A DNA stretch of 57,757 bases from Gemmatimonadaceae bacterium (GCA_035606695.1 DATNEW010000021.1:1-57757), one strand, 5' to 3'. Counted from the first letter of the stretch, positions 8,274 to 19,466 are shown. Notes: generated from the letters alone by a model not told the origin. Made by a program: numbers and translations.

Positions 8274-9653
8274 ATGTCCATGCCTCTGATCGATCCATCC
8301 GACACGCGTCCCATCCACTTCGTCGGAATCGCCGGCGCGGGCATGAACGCGCTGGCGGAGCTGTTCTTCCGTCAGGGCGTGCCGATCACCGGCTGCGACG
8401 CGCATCCCGAAAGCGCGCCGGATCTCGAGCGACTCGGCATTCAGGTCACGAACCACGACGTCGCGCACGTCGCCGGCGCACGCGCGCTCGTCGTCACGTC
8501 GGCCATGCCGAAGGATCATCCCGAGCTCGTGCGCGCGCGCGAGCTTGGCATTCCCGTCATTCGCCGCGCCGAAGCACTCGGCGAAGCAACCGCCGGGCGC
8601 GAGCTCATCGCGATCGCCGGCACGCATGGCAAGACCACGACGACGGTGATGACGACCGCCGCGCTCGATGCGGCCGGACGAACACCAACCGCGCTCGCGG
8701 GCGGCCGGGTATCGGCGTGGCAGGGCAATCTGCACCCCGGCAGCGATCGTCTCTACATCGTCGAAGCCGACGAATACGATCGATCGTTCCTCACACTCTC
8801 GCCGACCGTCGCGGTGGTGAACAACATCGACGCGGACCATCTCGACATCTACGCGGATCTCGCCGACATCAAGCGCACGTTCGCGCAATTTGCGCGCGGC
8901 GCGCGAACGATCGTGTTGTGCGCGGACGATGCCGGCGCGAGCTCGATGATCACCCCGAGCAGCACCGAGGTCATTCGCTTCGGCATCGACTCGGCGGATG
9001 CACGGGTGGTCGCGAAGAATCTCTCGCTCGGACCGAACGGCTCGACGTTTCACGTCGTGTTCGATGACGAAGCGCTGGGCGACGTGCAGCTGCGCATTCC
9101 CGGCCGTCACAATGTCCTGAACGCGCTCGCCGCGTTGTCCGCCGGGCTCGCGGTGGGTGCCAAGGTTCCGGACATGGCGCGCGGGCTCGAGAGTTACGCC
9201 GGCGTCGAGCGGCGATTTCAGCGACTCGGTGAATCGCGCGGCGTCGCGGTGGTGGACGATTACGCGCACAATCCCGGGAAAGTGCAGGCTGCGCTCGCGA
9301 CGGCGCGCATTGCGTTTCCGGGCCGACGAATCATCGCCGCGTTTCAACCGCATCTGTACACGCGCACGCGCGACTTCGCGCGCGAGTTCGGGGCATCGCT
9401 CGCGGCGGCGGATCTCGTATACCTCACCGAGATCTACCCGGCGCGCGAGCAGCCGATCGAAGGCGTGACGTCCGGCTTGATCGGCGACGCACTGAAGTCG
9501 TCGGGCGGTACGCTGGCCTGGCGCGGCGAGCGCGGCACGCTCGCCGAAGCGTTGGCCGGCGCCGTGCGCGAAGGCGACGTCGTCGTGACGATCGGTGCCG
9601 GCGACATCACGCGCACCGGGCCCGAGCTCCTCGAGCGCCTGGAGAGCAAGTGA
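8274..9653 (+). CDS. murC: UDP-N-acetylmuramate--L-alanine ligase
   Basis: MurC adds the first amino acid, L-alanine, to UDP-MurNAc. The 459-residue protein has the N-terminal nucleotide-binding motif GIAGAGMNALAEL, the ATP loop GTHGKTTTT with the MurC-specific histidine, the EADEYDRSF segment, and the C-terminal VDDYAHNPGKV motif. The ATG at 8274 follows repeat B copy 1 by 25 bases. The stop codon overlaps the ftsQ start (GTGA). No murB or ddl gene follows, unlike many dcw clusters. Confidence 0.97.
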   Translation: MSMPLIDPSDTRPIHFVGIAGAGMNALAELFFRQGVPITGCDAHPESAPDLERLGIQVTNHDVAHVAGARALVVTSAMPKDHPELVRARELGIPVIRRAEALGEATAGRELIAIAGTHGKTTTTVMTTAALDAAGRTPTALAGGRVSAWQGNLHPGSDRLYIVEADEYDRSFLTLSPTVAVVNNIDADHLDIYADLADIKRTFAQFARGARTIVLCADDAGASSMITPSSTEVIRFGIDSADARVVAKNLSLGPNGSTFHVVFDDEALGDVQLRIPGRHNVLNALAALSAGLAVGAKVPDMARGLESYAGVERRFQRLGESRGVAVVDDYAHNPGKVQAALATARIAFPGRRIIAAFQPHLYTRTRDFAREFGASLAAADLVYLTEIYPAREQPIEGVTSGLIGDALKSSGGTLAWRGERGTLAEALAGAVREGDVVVTIGAGDITRTGPELLERLESK

Positions 9654-10366
9654 GCGACGAGGAGCGTCCCGCGGCGCGTGACGGGCGCCGGATGCTCCGT
9701 CTGAGCCTCATCGGCATCGCGGCGCTGCTCGTCGTGTCGTCGCCGCTGTGGGGGCCCGTGCTGATGCGCCGCATGGCGTTCTTTCACGTGCATCGCATCG
9801 AGATCATGGGTGCGCGCTACGTCGCGCCGAACGACATCCTCAACCGTCTCCACGTCGATACGATGAAGTCGGTGTGGGATCCAACCGGCCCGCTCGAGCG
9901 CCGCATTCTGTCGCAGCCGGAGATTGCGAGCGCCCACGTCGAGCGTAAACTCCCGGGAACGCTCGTGATTCGAGTCACCGAGCGCGCTCCCGTCGCCCTC
10001 GTGCCTGCGAACGGCGGCTTTCGTGTGTATGATGAACGCGGCGTCGCGTTGCCGATCGATCCCACGCGAGTCTCTGTGGATGCGCCGGTGATCATGCAGC
10101 CCGACATCGGCGTGCTCCGATTACTCGGCGCCATGCGCGTGGGTTTGCCGAATCTGTATGCTCGTGTCAGTACCGTGCGGCGCGCGGGGGCGCCCAATGA
10201 GCTGGTGCTTCAGCTCAAGGAAATCCCCGTGCGTACCACCCAGGATGTTACACTCGATCGTCTCGCCGAGATCGAGCCCGTCGAAGCGGACCTGATGCGT
10301 AAACAGCTTCGCGTTCTCGAGCTCGATCTTCGTTTTCGGGATCAAGTCGTTGCCAGATTACAATGA
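9650..10366 (+). CDS. ftsQ: Cell division protein FtsQ (POTRA domain)
   Basis: FtsQ is a bitopic inner-membrane protein linking early and late divisome proteins. One hydrophobic helix at about residues 16-34 (LRLSLIGIAALLVVSSP) follows a short charged cytoplasmic tail. A POTRA domain starts at FFHVHRIEIMGARYV, and the FtsQ core has the VERKLPGTLVIRVTERAPVAL segment. The GTG start overlaps the murC stop. At 238 residues it is on the short side of the family. Identification relies on the fold-level motifs plus position before ftsA. Confidence 0.92.
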   Translation: MSDEERPAARDGRRMLRLSLIGIAALLVVSSPLWGPVLMRRMAFFHVHRIEIMGARYVAPNDILNRLHVDTMKSVWDPTGPLERRILSQPEIASAHVERKLPGTLVIRVTERAPVALVPANGGFRVYDERGVALPIDPTRVSVDAPVIMQPDIGVLRLLGAMRVGLPNLYARVSTVRRAGAPNELVLQLKEIPVRTTQDVTLDRLAEIEPVEADLMRKQLRVLELDLRFRDQVVARLQ

Positions 10367-10368
10367 TG

Positions 10369-10455
10369 GTTCCTCGCTACGGCGCTCCGCACCTTCGCTC
10401 GGAATTCCGCCGAGACAGCCGCTACGCCACTCCGCACCTTCGCTCGGAATTCCGC
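10369..10455 (+). repeat. Repeat A copies 2 and 3, in tandem between ftsQ and ftsA
   Basis: Two 42-bp copies lie at 10369-10410 and 10414-10455, separated by three bases. Both end GGAATTCCGC. The second is degenerate in its first seven bases and has CCACT where the first has GGCGCT. They fill the whole gap: the first begins two bases after the ftsQ stop and the second ends four bases before the ftsA ATG. The ftsA ribosome-binding region therefore lies inside the repeat, where GGAA sits 10 bases before the ATG. Confidence 0.9.
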
Positions 10456-10459
10456 AGTT

Positions 10460-11713
10460 ATGAACCCTGACCGGCTTGTAGCGGGACTCGACATCGGATC
10501 GGCGAAGACCACGGCCATCATCGCCGAGGTCGAGGGCGATCTTCCGAAGCATCCCACGATCAAAGTGCTGGGCGTCGGACAGGCGCGCACCACCGGGATG
10601 CGCCGCGGCGTCGTGTCGGACATCGAGGAAACGACGCGCTCGATCAAGAAGGCCATGCAGGACGCCGAGCGCATGGCCGGGGCGCAGGTGCAGGAGGTCT
10701 ACGCCGGCATCGCGGGCGAGCACGTGCAGGCGATGACCAGCAAAGGCATCGTCGCGGTGAATCACGACGAGATCGACAAGTCGGACGTCGACCGGGCGAA
10801 CGAAGTCGCGCGCGCGCAGGCAATTCCGCAGGATCGCGAGCTGCTGCACGCAATTCCGCAGGAGTACACGGTCGACAAGAACGTCGGCATTCGCGATCCG
10901 ATCGGCATGAGCGGCACGCGCCTCGAGACGGAGATGTATCTCGTCACGATCGGCAGCTCGCCGGCGATCAACCTCCGCAAGTCGGTGGAGCGCGCGGGTT
11001 ACAAGGTGCGCGAGCTCGTCCTCGAGCCGCTCGCCAGCTCGCTCGCCGTGCTCACCGAAGACGAGAAAGAGCTCGGTGTCGGCCTCGTGGAGATGGGCGC
11101 GGGAACGACCGACCTCGCGGTGTTTTACGAGGGAAAAATCCGGCATCTCGGAACGATCGCGTTCGGCGGCAACAACGTGACGAGCGACATCGTGCACGGC
11201 CTGGGGGTCACGCAGGCGGATGCGGAGCGGTTGAAGGAGCGCTACGGGTGCGCGTACGAGCCGCTCGTCGATCCGAGCGACGTCATTCAGCTGCCGAGTA
11301 CCGTGGCGCAGGGCGATCGGCAGATTCCGCGTGAGTTGCTGGCGCACATCATTCACCAGCGCATGGACGAGATCTTCGACCTGGTGCAGCGAGACATCTC
11401 GTCGGCGGGTTTCGCGGGCAAGCTGAGCGCGGGGGTGGTGCTCACCGGCGGCGCCGCGGCGATGCAGGGCGCAGCGGAACTGGCGAGCGAGGTCTTCGGA
11501 ACGGGTGTTCGTGTCGGCGTGCCGAGCGAAAACATCGGTGGCTTGGTGGATTCGGTCGAAGCGCCTCGTTTTGCGACGGCGGTCGGGCTCGCTCAGTACG
11601 GCGGGAGTCGGATCGCGCTGGGCGGGATCGGTGCGACGCGGCGCATGCCGGGCGGGAAGGGGATGGAAGGGATCGTCGGGAAGATAAAATTTTGGCTGCA
11701 GGACTTTTTCTAG
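10460..11713 (+). CDS. ftsA: Cell division protein FtsA
   Basis: FtsA is the actin-like ATPase that tethers FtsZ filaments to the membrane. The 417-residue protein starts with the phosphate-1 loop AGLDIGSAKTTAII, has the phosphate-2 region VEMGAGTTDLAVF, and the adenosine motif VVLTGGAAAMQG. The last residues (IVGKIKFWLQDFF) form the amphipathic membrane-targeting helix typical of FtsA. The start is immediately preceded by two repeat A copies. It is followed by the longest gap in the cluster (250 bases), before ftsZ. Confidence 0.97.
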   Translation: MNPDRLVAGLDIGSAKTTAIIAEVEGDLPKHPTIKVLGVGQARTTGMRRGVVSDIEETTRSIKKAMQDAERMAGAQVQEVYAGIAGEHVQAMTSKGIVAVNHDEIDKSDVDRANEVARAQAIPQDRELLHAIPQEYTVDKNVGIRDPIGMSGTRLETEMYLVTIGSSPAINLRKSVERAGYKVRELVLEPLASSLAVLTEDEKELGVGLVEMGAGTTDLAVFYEGKIRHLGTIAFGGNNVTSDIVHGLGVTQADAERLKERYGCAYEPLVDPSDVIQLPSTVAQGDRQIPRELLAHIIHQRMDEIFDLVQRDISSAGFAGKLSAGVVLTGGAAAMQGAAELASEVFGTGVRVGVPSENIGGLVDSVEAPRFATAVGLAQYGGSRIALGGIGATRRMPGGKGMEGIVGKIKFWLQDFF

Positions 11714-11963
11714 CGACGGGATGACGCATCAAAAAACTGCCACGCTCGTGTCACATTGTGGATAACCGTACGTCATCCAAGTTGTTATCTCTTCGCAGGT
11801 TCCTCGTCCTAAAATTGGAGTGGTTGGCGCGCTCGAAAGCGTTATATTGCCCGAGCGATTTCGACCGTCCGCAGTCGTTCTGAAGCGAGCTTCAACGCGC
11901 CGTAGCAGCACTCCTTCCCGCTGTTCCGATCACACCACCATTTCGAAGTACGGATCTCTCTCA
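11714..11963 (+). promoter_or_regulatory. ftsA-ftsZ intergenic region, probable ftsZ leader/promoter region
   Basis: This 250-base gap holds no convincing gene and no A or B repeat. It is richer in A/T than the flanking genes and has two -10-like hexamers, TAAAAT (11810-11815) and TATATT (11843-11848). Neither has a well-spaced -35 box, so no specific promoter is claimed. An in-frame extension of ftsZ runs back to 11820, but its sequence does not resemble FtsZ. The length and composition suggest that ftsZ has its own regulated leader. Confidence 0.35.
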
Positions 11964-13139
11964 ATGATCTTCGAGTTCGAAGAGAGCGCGACCCAGAACG
12001 CTCGCATGAAGGTGGTGGGCGTCGGCGGTGGCGGTGGCAATGCCGTCAATCGCATGATCGACGAACACCTCGAGGGTGTCGAGTTCATCTCGGTGAACAC
12101 GGATTCTCAGGCGTTGATCACGTCGAAGTCGGACGTGAAGGTGCAGATCGGAAAGAAGCTCACGCGCGGGCTTGGCGCCGGCGCGCGGCCCGATATCGGC
12201 CGCCAGGCGATTGATGAGAATCGCGATGAAGTCTCGGGCGCGCTCAAGAGCGCGGACCTCGTGTTCATCACGTGCGGCATGGGCGGCGGCACCGGCACCG
12301 GCGCGGCGCCGGTCATCGCGGAGCTCGCGAGAGAAGCAGGTGCGCTCACCGTCGGCATCGTGACCAAGCCGTTCCTCTTCGAGGGACGAAAGCGCATGCG
12401 CCAGGCGGAGCAGGGCATCGCCGAGATGCGCAAGAACGTCGACACGATGATCGTCGTGCCGAACGAGCGCTTGCTCGCGGTCGTCGGCAAAGGCATTCCG
12501 TTCCAGGACGCGCTCAAGAAGGCCGACGAAGTGCTGCTCCACGCGACGCAGGGCATCTCGTCGCTGATCAGCGTCACCGGTCTCGTGAACGTCGACTTCG
12601 CCGATGTGCGCACCGTCATGCAGGCCGGCGGCTCGGCCCTCATGGGCACGGGTGTCGGCAAGGGTGAGAATCGCGCGATGGAAGCCGCGCAGCAGGCGAT
12701 TTCCTCGCCGCTGCTCGACAACGTGTCCATCTCCGGCGCGACGGGCGTGCTCGTCAACATCACCGGCGGCGCCGATCTCACGCTTGGCGAAGTGCATCAG
12801 ATCAACGAAATCATTCACGACGCCGTCGGCGACGATGCGGAAATCATCTTCGGCGCCGTGCACGAGCCGGCGATGCAGGGCGAGATTCGCGTCACCGTCA
12901 TCGCGACGGGCTTCGATCGCGCCCTCAACGTCGGTGGAACGTCGGCGCGCGAAAGTGCGTCGCCCGCACAGGCCAAGGGCTCGCCGGTCATTCCATTCCC
13001 CGGCAATCGTCCCGCGCGCGTCACCGGAAATCAGCCGGCGCCTCGCTCCGAGCCGCAGCGCGCCCCTCGTCCCGTGAACGATCGCGGTGATCTCAGCGAC
13101 ATGGAGATCCCAACGTTCATCAGAAGGCAGATGGACTGA
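11964..13139 (+). CDS. ftsZ: Cell division protein FtsZ
   Basis: FtsZ is the tubulin-like GTPase that forms the division ring. The 391-residue protein has the N-terminal loop [16 protein letters not shown], the tubulin signature [10 protein letters not shown] at about residues 107-116, and the catalytic-loop region [12 protein letters not shown] variable Pro/Arg-rich linker precedes the conserved C-terminal peptide [10 protein letters not shown], which in the family binds FtsA and other partners. The ATG at 11964 gives the usual short N-terminus (MIFEFEE), so I preferred it to in-frame upstream starts. Confidence 0.98.
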   Translation: MIFEFEESATQNARMKVVGVGGGGGNAVNRMIDEHLEGVEFISVNTDSQALITSKSDVKVQIGKKLTRGLGAGARPDIGRQAIDENRDEVSGALKSADLVFITCGMGGGTGTGAAPVIAELAREAGALTVGIVTKPFLFEGRKRMRQAEQGIAEMRKNVDTMIVVPNERLLAVVGKGIPFQDALKKADEVLLHATQGISSLISVTGLVNVDFADVRTVMQAGGSALMGTGVGKGENRAMEAAQQAISSPLLDNVSISGATGVLVNITGGADLTLGEVHQINEIIHDAVGDDAEIIFGAVHEPAMQGEIRVTVIATGFDRALNVGGTSARESASPAQAKGSPVIPFPGNRPARVTGNQPAPRSEPQRAPRPVNDRGDLSDMEIPTFIRRQMD

Positions 13140-13148
13140 TGCGTATCT

Positions 13149-13233
13149 GCGGAATTCCGAGCGAAGGCGCGCAGCGCCGGAGTGAGGAACTATGACGACT
13201 GTTCGCAAATGCGCGTCGCGCCGGAGTAAGCAA
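13149..13233 (-). repeat. Repeat A copy 4 plus a decayed half copy, between ftsZ and the M23 gene
   Basis: A full 42-bp repeat A lies at 13149-13190 in reverse orientation, reading GCGGAATTCC at its left end and GAGGAAC at its right. A decayed partial copy follows at about 13205-13233, keeping CGCCGGAGTAAGCAACT, which parallels CGCCGGAGTGAGGAACT of the full copy. Together they fill most of the 99-base gap. The purine-rich GGAGTAAG of the decayed copy is the only Shine-Dalgarno-like sequence before the next gene. Confidence 0.85.
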
Positions 13234-13238
13234 CTCGC

Positions 13239-14519
13239 GTGAAGCTGGGTTTCGTTCGCATCCTGACGTACGGCCTGGTCGCGCTGGCTCTCGCCGGCGC
13301 GCTTCGCTTTACCCCAGAACTTCCCGAACCCGAGCGAAAGGCCGCCGAGGTCCTCATCACCCAGGCGGCCACGCCCACGTGGAAGCTGCGCTTCGACACG
13401 CTCGGCCGCGGTGAATCGCTGCAGTCGCTCCTGCGGCGCGGTGGATTCAGCGACGACGATGCCGCGGCCGCCCTTCAGGCCGCGACGACACTCGATGCGC
13501 GTCGCATTCCGGCGGGCATGCCCGTCACCATCAAGGCGGAAGCCGCCGATTCGTCGCCAAACGAAGTGACGCTCCAACTGTCGATCGATCGCCTGCTGCA
13601 TCTCAAACGCAACGGCGATACGTGGACGGGTACGGAAGAGAAACTCGCGTGGGCGACGGATACGATCATCGTCGGCGGCACGATCAATACGAATCTCTAC
13701 GACGCGATCAACACCAGCGCGAAGAATGATTTGCCTGGCGGCGCGCGTCAGCAGCTTGCCTGGGCGTTGGCGGACGTGTACGAGTATCGCGTCGACATGA
13801 GCCGCGACCTGCAGGTGGGCGACGAATTCAAAGTCGTCGCCGAGCGGTCGGTGGCGCCGACGGGCGCGATGCGCATCGGCAAAGTCATCGCGGCCACGTT
13901 CAAGCTGTCGGGCAACATGATCGACGCCGTGCACTTCAACAGCGACGGCGCAACGGGCGAGTATTTCGATCAGGCGGGCAAGTCGATGCGCGCCGCCTTC
14001 CTGCACGCGCCGCTGGAATTCCGCCGCATCTCGAGCGTGTTCGGCGGCCGCGAGCATCCCATCCTTGGCGGATGGCGCATGCACAAGGGCCTGGACTACG
14101 CGGCGAACTACGGCACGCCCGTGCGCGCGATCGGCGACGGCGTGGTGATTCGCGCCGGCTGGAGCAACGGTTACGGCAACGTGCTCGAGATTCGGCATCG
14201 CAATGGATTCGTCACGCGCTACGGCCATTTGAGCCGCTACGCGGCGGGCATTCGCGTCGGCACGCACGTGGCGATGGGCCAGTATGTCGCGAACGTTGGC
14301 AGCACGGGCCTGAGCACCGGGCCGCACCTCCACTTCGAGGTGATCGTAAACGGCGAGCAGCGCGATCCGCGCGTGGCGCTCAAGGCAACGGGCGGCGACC
14401 CGATTCCGGCGAATGAGCGGACGGCGTTCGAGCAGTTCAAGGACAAGCTGCTCGCTCAGCTGGACGGGCCGGTGAATGGCGTTGAGAAGCTTGCGGGAAT
14501 GGCCAGCGCACCGCGCTGA
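13239..14519 (+). CDS. M23 family metallopeptidase (LytM-type, murein endopeptidase-like)
   Basis: The C-terminal third is a complete M23/LytM domain: MHKGLDYA gives the zinc-binding HxxxD pair (about H282, D286) and HLHFE gives the HxH pair (H363, H365). The N-terminus has one hydrophobic segment (about residues 8-22), so the protein is probably secreted or anchored in the periplasm. A LysM/OapA-like region (RGESLQSLLRRGGFS) follows, as in MepM-type endopeptidases. All zinc ligands are present, so it is likely an active peptidoglycan hydrolase rather than an EnvC-like activator. The GTG start at 13239 follows a repeat-derived GGAG. Location next to ftsZ suggests a role in septal wall cleavage or growth. 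Confidence 0.88.
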   Translation: MKLGFVRILTYGLVALALAGALRFTPELPEPERKAAEVLITQAATPTWKLRFDTLGRGESLQSLLRRGGFSDDDAAAALQAATTLDARRIPAGMPVTIKAEAADSSPNEVTLQLSIDRLLHLKRNGDTWTGTEEKLAWATDTIIVGGTINTNLYDAINTSAKNDLPGGARQQLAWALADVYEYRVDMSRDLQVGDEFKVVAERSVAPTGAMRIGKVIAATFKLSGNMIDAVHFNSDGATGEYFDQAGKSMRAAFLHAPLEFRRISSVFGGREHPILGGWRMHKGLDYAANYGTPVRAIGDGVVIRAGWSNGYGNVLEIRHRNGFVTRYGHLSRYAAGIRVGTHVAMGQYVANVGSTGLSTGPHLHFEVIVNGEQRDPRVALKATGGDPIPANERTAFEQFKDKLLAQLDGPVNGVEKLAGMASAPR

Positions 14520-14543
14520 GCATGTAAGGAGCGCTTGAACCAT

Positions 14544-14560
14544 CGGCGCCTCCGGCGCCG
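14544..14560 (+). terminator. GC-rich hairpin after the M23 gene, no T-tract
   Basis: CGGCGCC and GGCGCCG form a perfect 7-bp stem around a TCC loop, 24 bases after the M23 stop codon. No run of T follows, so it is at best a factor-dependent or processing hairpin. The rest of the 87-base gap holds no gene. Confidence 0.35.
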
Positions 14561-14606
14561 GCTCACTCGCGGCCAAACCGAGCGCGGAGCACTAGGTTAA
14601 GACCGA

Positions 14607-16400
14607 ATGTCTCCCTGGCTCGTCGCCATCATCGCCGGCGTCGTCGTCGCGCTCATCCAATACGGCCTGCGTGAGCTACGCTCGCCGGCAAGCGCCTTCT
14701 CGGCGCTGCTGCGCGTGGTCGCGGTGGCGATCGTCGTCGCGCTCGTGCTCGATGCGCCCGCCGCGCGCGCGAAACCCGTGTCGACGTGGGGAGCACTCGA
14801 CGTCTCACAAAGCATGCGGCGCGGCGATACGATCGCCTGGCGCGCGGCGCGCGACTCGCTCCTTCGCGCGCATCCCGAGTCGATCATCGCGTTCGGCGAC
14901 TCCGCGCGCCGCGGCGATACGACGACCGTTCCACGCGACATGGCATCGTCGCTGAGGCCCGCGGCCGAGCGTGCGTCCGCCGCGGGGCATCCGCTGATCG
15001 TCGCCACCGATGGCGAGCTCGATGATCCCGACGCCGCGCGCGCCCTGTCCGCCGGATCGCGCATCATTCTCGTGACGCACCCGCCGAGACGCGATCTCGC
15101 CGTCACGTCGATCGACGTGCCGCGCGCCGTCGTGAGCGGCGACACGATCGAAGCGCGCGTCGGTGTCGCGGCGGGCAACGCAGGCGCGCGGCCCGGCACG
15201 ATCGCTCTGTCACTCGACGGGAAGCCGCTCGCCACAGCGCCCGTCGACTCGCTCCCCGCGTTTGGCGAGCACACACTGTCGTTCAAGGTGCGCCTCGACG
15301 GCGCGGCCGGGCCGGCAATTCTGCGCGTCGTATCGACGAGCCCCGAAGACGCCGAGCCGCGCAATGATACCTTGTCGGCGGCGATCGATCTGTCGGCGGC
15401 GGCGAGCGCGGTATTCGTATCCACGTCACCCGACTTCGACGCCCGCTATTCGCTCGCGGTGCTGCGCGGCGCACTCGGCATTCCGACCCGCGGTTTTTTT
15501 CGCGTCGCGCCAGGTGAGTGGCGCGTCGAAGGTGCGCTGACGCCCATCGCTGAAGCCGAGGTGCGCCGCGCGACGCGCGAGGCGCCCGTGGCGATCATTC
15601 ACGGCGACACGGCGGCCTTCGGGCCGCCGCGTTCGGCGACGCGTGGACCGTTGGCGTTGATCGTCACCTCGGGCACCGAGGGTGAATGGTATCCGTCCGC
15701 GGCGCCGGCGTCGCCGCTCGCGCCGGCGCTGAGCGGTCTGTTGTGGGACAGCTTGCCTCCCGTCGGGATCGCGACGACGACGCCGAAGGGAAGTTGGACC
15801 GCGGTCGAAGCGCGAAAGGGGCGCGGGGATGAACGGAAGCCGATCGTGGTCGGGACCGATGAGCCGCGCCGCGTCGCGATCATCGCGGCCTCCGGGCTCT
15901 GGCGCTGGCGCTTTCGCGGCGGCGTGGCGTCCGACGCGTTCACCGCCCTCTGGGGAAGTATCTTTGATTGGTTGGCGGCGCAGCGCGCGGATCGGCGTGC
16001 GGCGGTGCCGGACGAGCGTCTGCTGCGCGCCGGCGAGCCGGTGCGGTGGCGTCGTGGCTCGCCCAGCGATTCGGTCGTGAGCGTCGAGTTGCGTACGCGC
16101 GGTGGCGCACGCGTGGATTCGCTGATGCTCCGCTTCCCCAACGATGGCAACGTGGTGGAGACGCGGCCGCTGCCGCCGGGGATCTACGAGGCGGTGACGC
16201 GCGGCGGCAGCTCGTTGCTGGCGGTGAATCCGTCGCGCGAATGGCTGCCGCGCGCGCCGCGGGTGTCGAAGGGCGCGGTACGCGGGACGGTGTCGGCGGA
16301 TCTGGCGCCGCGGCTGCGCGACAAGGGATGGGCCTACGCGCTGGCGATCGTGCTGTTGTGCGTGGAGTGGCTGCTGCGGCGCCGCCGCGGCATGCGTTAG
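14607..16400 (+). CDS. Membrane protein with von Willebrand factor A domain (BatA-like), function unknown
   Basis: Two hydrophobic helices at about residues 2-21 and 31-50 lead into a compact vWA-like domain. A MIDAS-type DxSxS motif (D65, S67, S69 in LDVSQSM) is followed by the VATDGELDD segment. A long Ala/Pro/Arg-rich region without recognisable domains follows. A C-terminal helix (WAYALAIVLLCVEWLL) precedes an Arg-rich tail. The topology resembles BatA-type aerotolerance proteins and large membrane proteins with an N-terminal pair of helices plus a vWA domain. No MoxR ATPase or DUF58 partner is adjacent, so the usual Bat context is missing. Function is not assigned. Confidence 0.75.
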   Translation: MSPWLVAIIAGVVVALIQYGLRELRSPASAFSALLRVVAVAIVVALVLDAPAARAKPVSTWGALDVSQSMRRGDTIAWRAARDSLLRAHPESIIAFGDSARRGDTTTVPRDMASSLRPAAERASAAGHPLIVATDGELDDPDAARALSAGSRIILVTHPPRRDLAVTSIDVPRAVVSGDTIEARVGVAAGNAGARPGTIALSLDGKPLATAPVDSLPAFGEHTLSFKVRLDGAAGPAILRVVSTSPEDAEPRNDTLSAAIDLSAAASAVFVSTSPDFDARYSLAVLRGALGIPTRGFFRVAPGEWRVEGALTPIAEAEVRRATREAPVAIIHGDTAAFGPPRSATRGPLALIVTSGTEGEWYPSAAPASPLAPALSGLLWDSLPPVGIATTTPKGSWTAVEARKGRGDERKPIVVGTDEPRRVAIIAASGLWRWRFRGGVASDAFTALWGSIFDWLAAQRADRRAAVPDERLLRAGEPVRWRRGSPSDSVVSVELRTRGGARVDSLMLRFPNDGNVVETRPLPPGIYEAVTRGGSSLLAVNPSREWLPRAPRVSKGAVRGTVSADLAPRLRDKGWAYALAIVLLCVEWLLRRRRGMR

Positions 16401-16419
16401 TAAATTAGTATTAATGAAT

Positions 16420-16428
16420 TGATATAGT
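16420..16428 (+). promoter_or_regulatory. Candidate extended -10 promoter for ftsY
   Basis: TGATATAGT matches an extended -10 element (TGn plus a TATAAT-like hexamer). It lies in a 41-base A/T-rich gap that stands out in this GC-rich window. No good -35 box lies at 16-18 bases. Transcription would begin only about 7 bases before the ftsY ATG, giving a very short leader. Confidence 0.35.
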
Positions 16429-16441
16429 CTCGGGGAACGGC

Positions 16442-17371
16442 ATGCGGTTATTGAAGAAGTCCGGAGACCTGCCGAAACGGTCGCTCTGGTCGCGAATCAA
16501 GGACGTCGCGCTGATGGACGTCGCCGTGCTCGCGCGCGGCGGCGTGACGGCGGGATCGCTGGAGGAGCTCGAGCAGCTGTTGCTCGAGGCGGACTTCGGC
16601 GTGCCGGTGACGCTGCGGCTCGTCGAGGACGTCGAACGTCGTGCCAAACGCGGCCAGGTGAAGACGCAGGAGGAGTTCCGTGCCGCGCTGGCGGACGGCA
16701 TCGACGCGGCGCTGCGCAGCGGAAACAACGACGCGGGGCTCACGCTCTCGCCGACCGCGCCGACGGTGATTCTCGTCGTCGGCGTCAACGGAGCGGGGAA
16801 GACGACGTTTATCGGCAAGCTCGCGTCGCGGTTCGCGCGCGAGAAGAAGCGCGTCATGGTCGCCGCCGGCGACACCTTTCGCGCCGGCGCGATCGATCAG
16901 CTCAAGGTGTGGGCCGATCGCGCGGGCGCGGAATTCGTCGGCGCCAAGGCGGGGACCGATCCGGCGGCCGTCGCGTTCGACGCGATCGACGCCGCCGTCG
17001 CGCGCGGCGCCGACGTGTTGATCGTCGACACCGCCGGGCGGCTGCACACGAGCGAAGGGCTCATGGAAGAGCTCAAGAAAGTCGCGCGCGTGATCACGAA
17101 ACGGCTGCCGGGCGCGCCCCATGAATCCCTGCTCGTGCTCGACGGCACGATCGGGCAGAACGCGGTGCAACAGGCCAAGACCTTCGCGGGTGCGGTGCCG
17201 GTGACGGGTCTCGTCGTGACGAAGCTCGATGGCACCGCACGCGGCGGCGTGGTGGTCGCGGTGCACGAGGCGATCGACGTTCCCGTCAAGTTCCTTGGCG
17301 TCGGCGAAGGCGCGGACGATCTCGTCCCGTTCGACGCGTCGGCGTTCGCGCAGGATCTCATGGAAGAGTGA
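16442..17371 (+). CDS. ftsY: Signal recognition particle receptor FtsY
   Basis: FtsY is the SRP-receptor GTPase that docks ribosome-SRP complexes at the inner membrane. The 309-residue protein lacks the long acidic A domain of the E. coli homologue. It begins with a short basic segment and the four-helix N domain (LEELEQLLLEADFGVPV). The G domain shows GVNGAGKTTFIGKLA, DTFRAGAIDQL, DTAGRLHTSEGLMEEL and TKLDGTARGG. The ATG at 16442 has GGGGAA four bases upstream. The stop lies four bases before the recG GTG. Confidence 0.96.
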   Translation: MRLLKKSGDLPKRSLWSRIKDVALMDVAVLARGGVTAGSLEELEQLLLEADFGVPVTLRLVEDVERRAKRGQVKTQEEFRAALADGIDAALRSGNNDAGLTLSPTAPTVILVVGVNGAGKTTFIGKLASRFAREKKRVMVAAGDTFRAGAIDQLKVWADRAGAEFVGAKAGTDPAAVAFDAIDAAVARGADVLIVDTAGRLHTSEGLMEELKKVARVITKRLPGAPHESLLVLDGTIGQNAVQQAKTFAGAVPVTGLVVTKLDGTARGGVVVAVHEAIDVPVKFLGVGEGADDLVPFDASAFAQDLMEE

Positions 17372-17375
17372 GCGT

Positions 17376-19466
<2,091 letters not shown>

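Noticed and set aside
11820-11963. An N-terminal extension of FtsZ to an upstream in-frame start
   Set aside because: The 48 extra residues are Ser/Arg/Thr-rich and unlike any FtsZ N-terminus; MIFEFEE at 11964 is the normal start.
11961-14576. An 871-codon minus-strand open frame opposite ftsZ and the M23 gene
   Set aside because: The same GC-driven shadow effect; ftsZ and M23 motifs on the plus strand are unambiguous.
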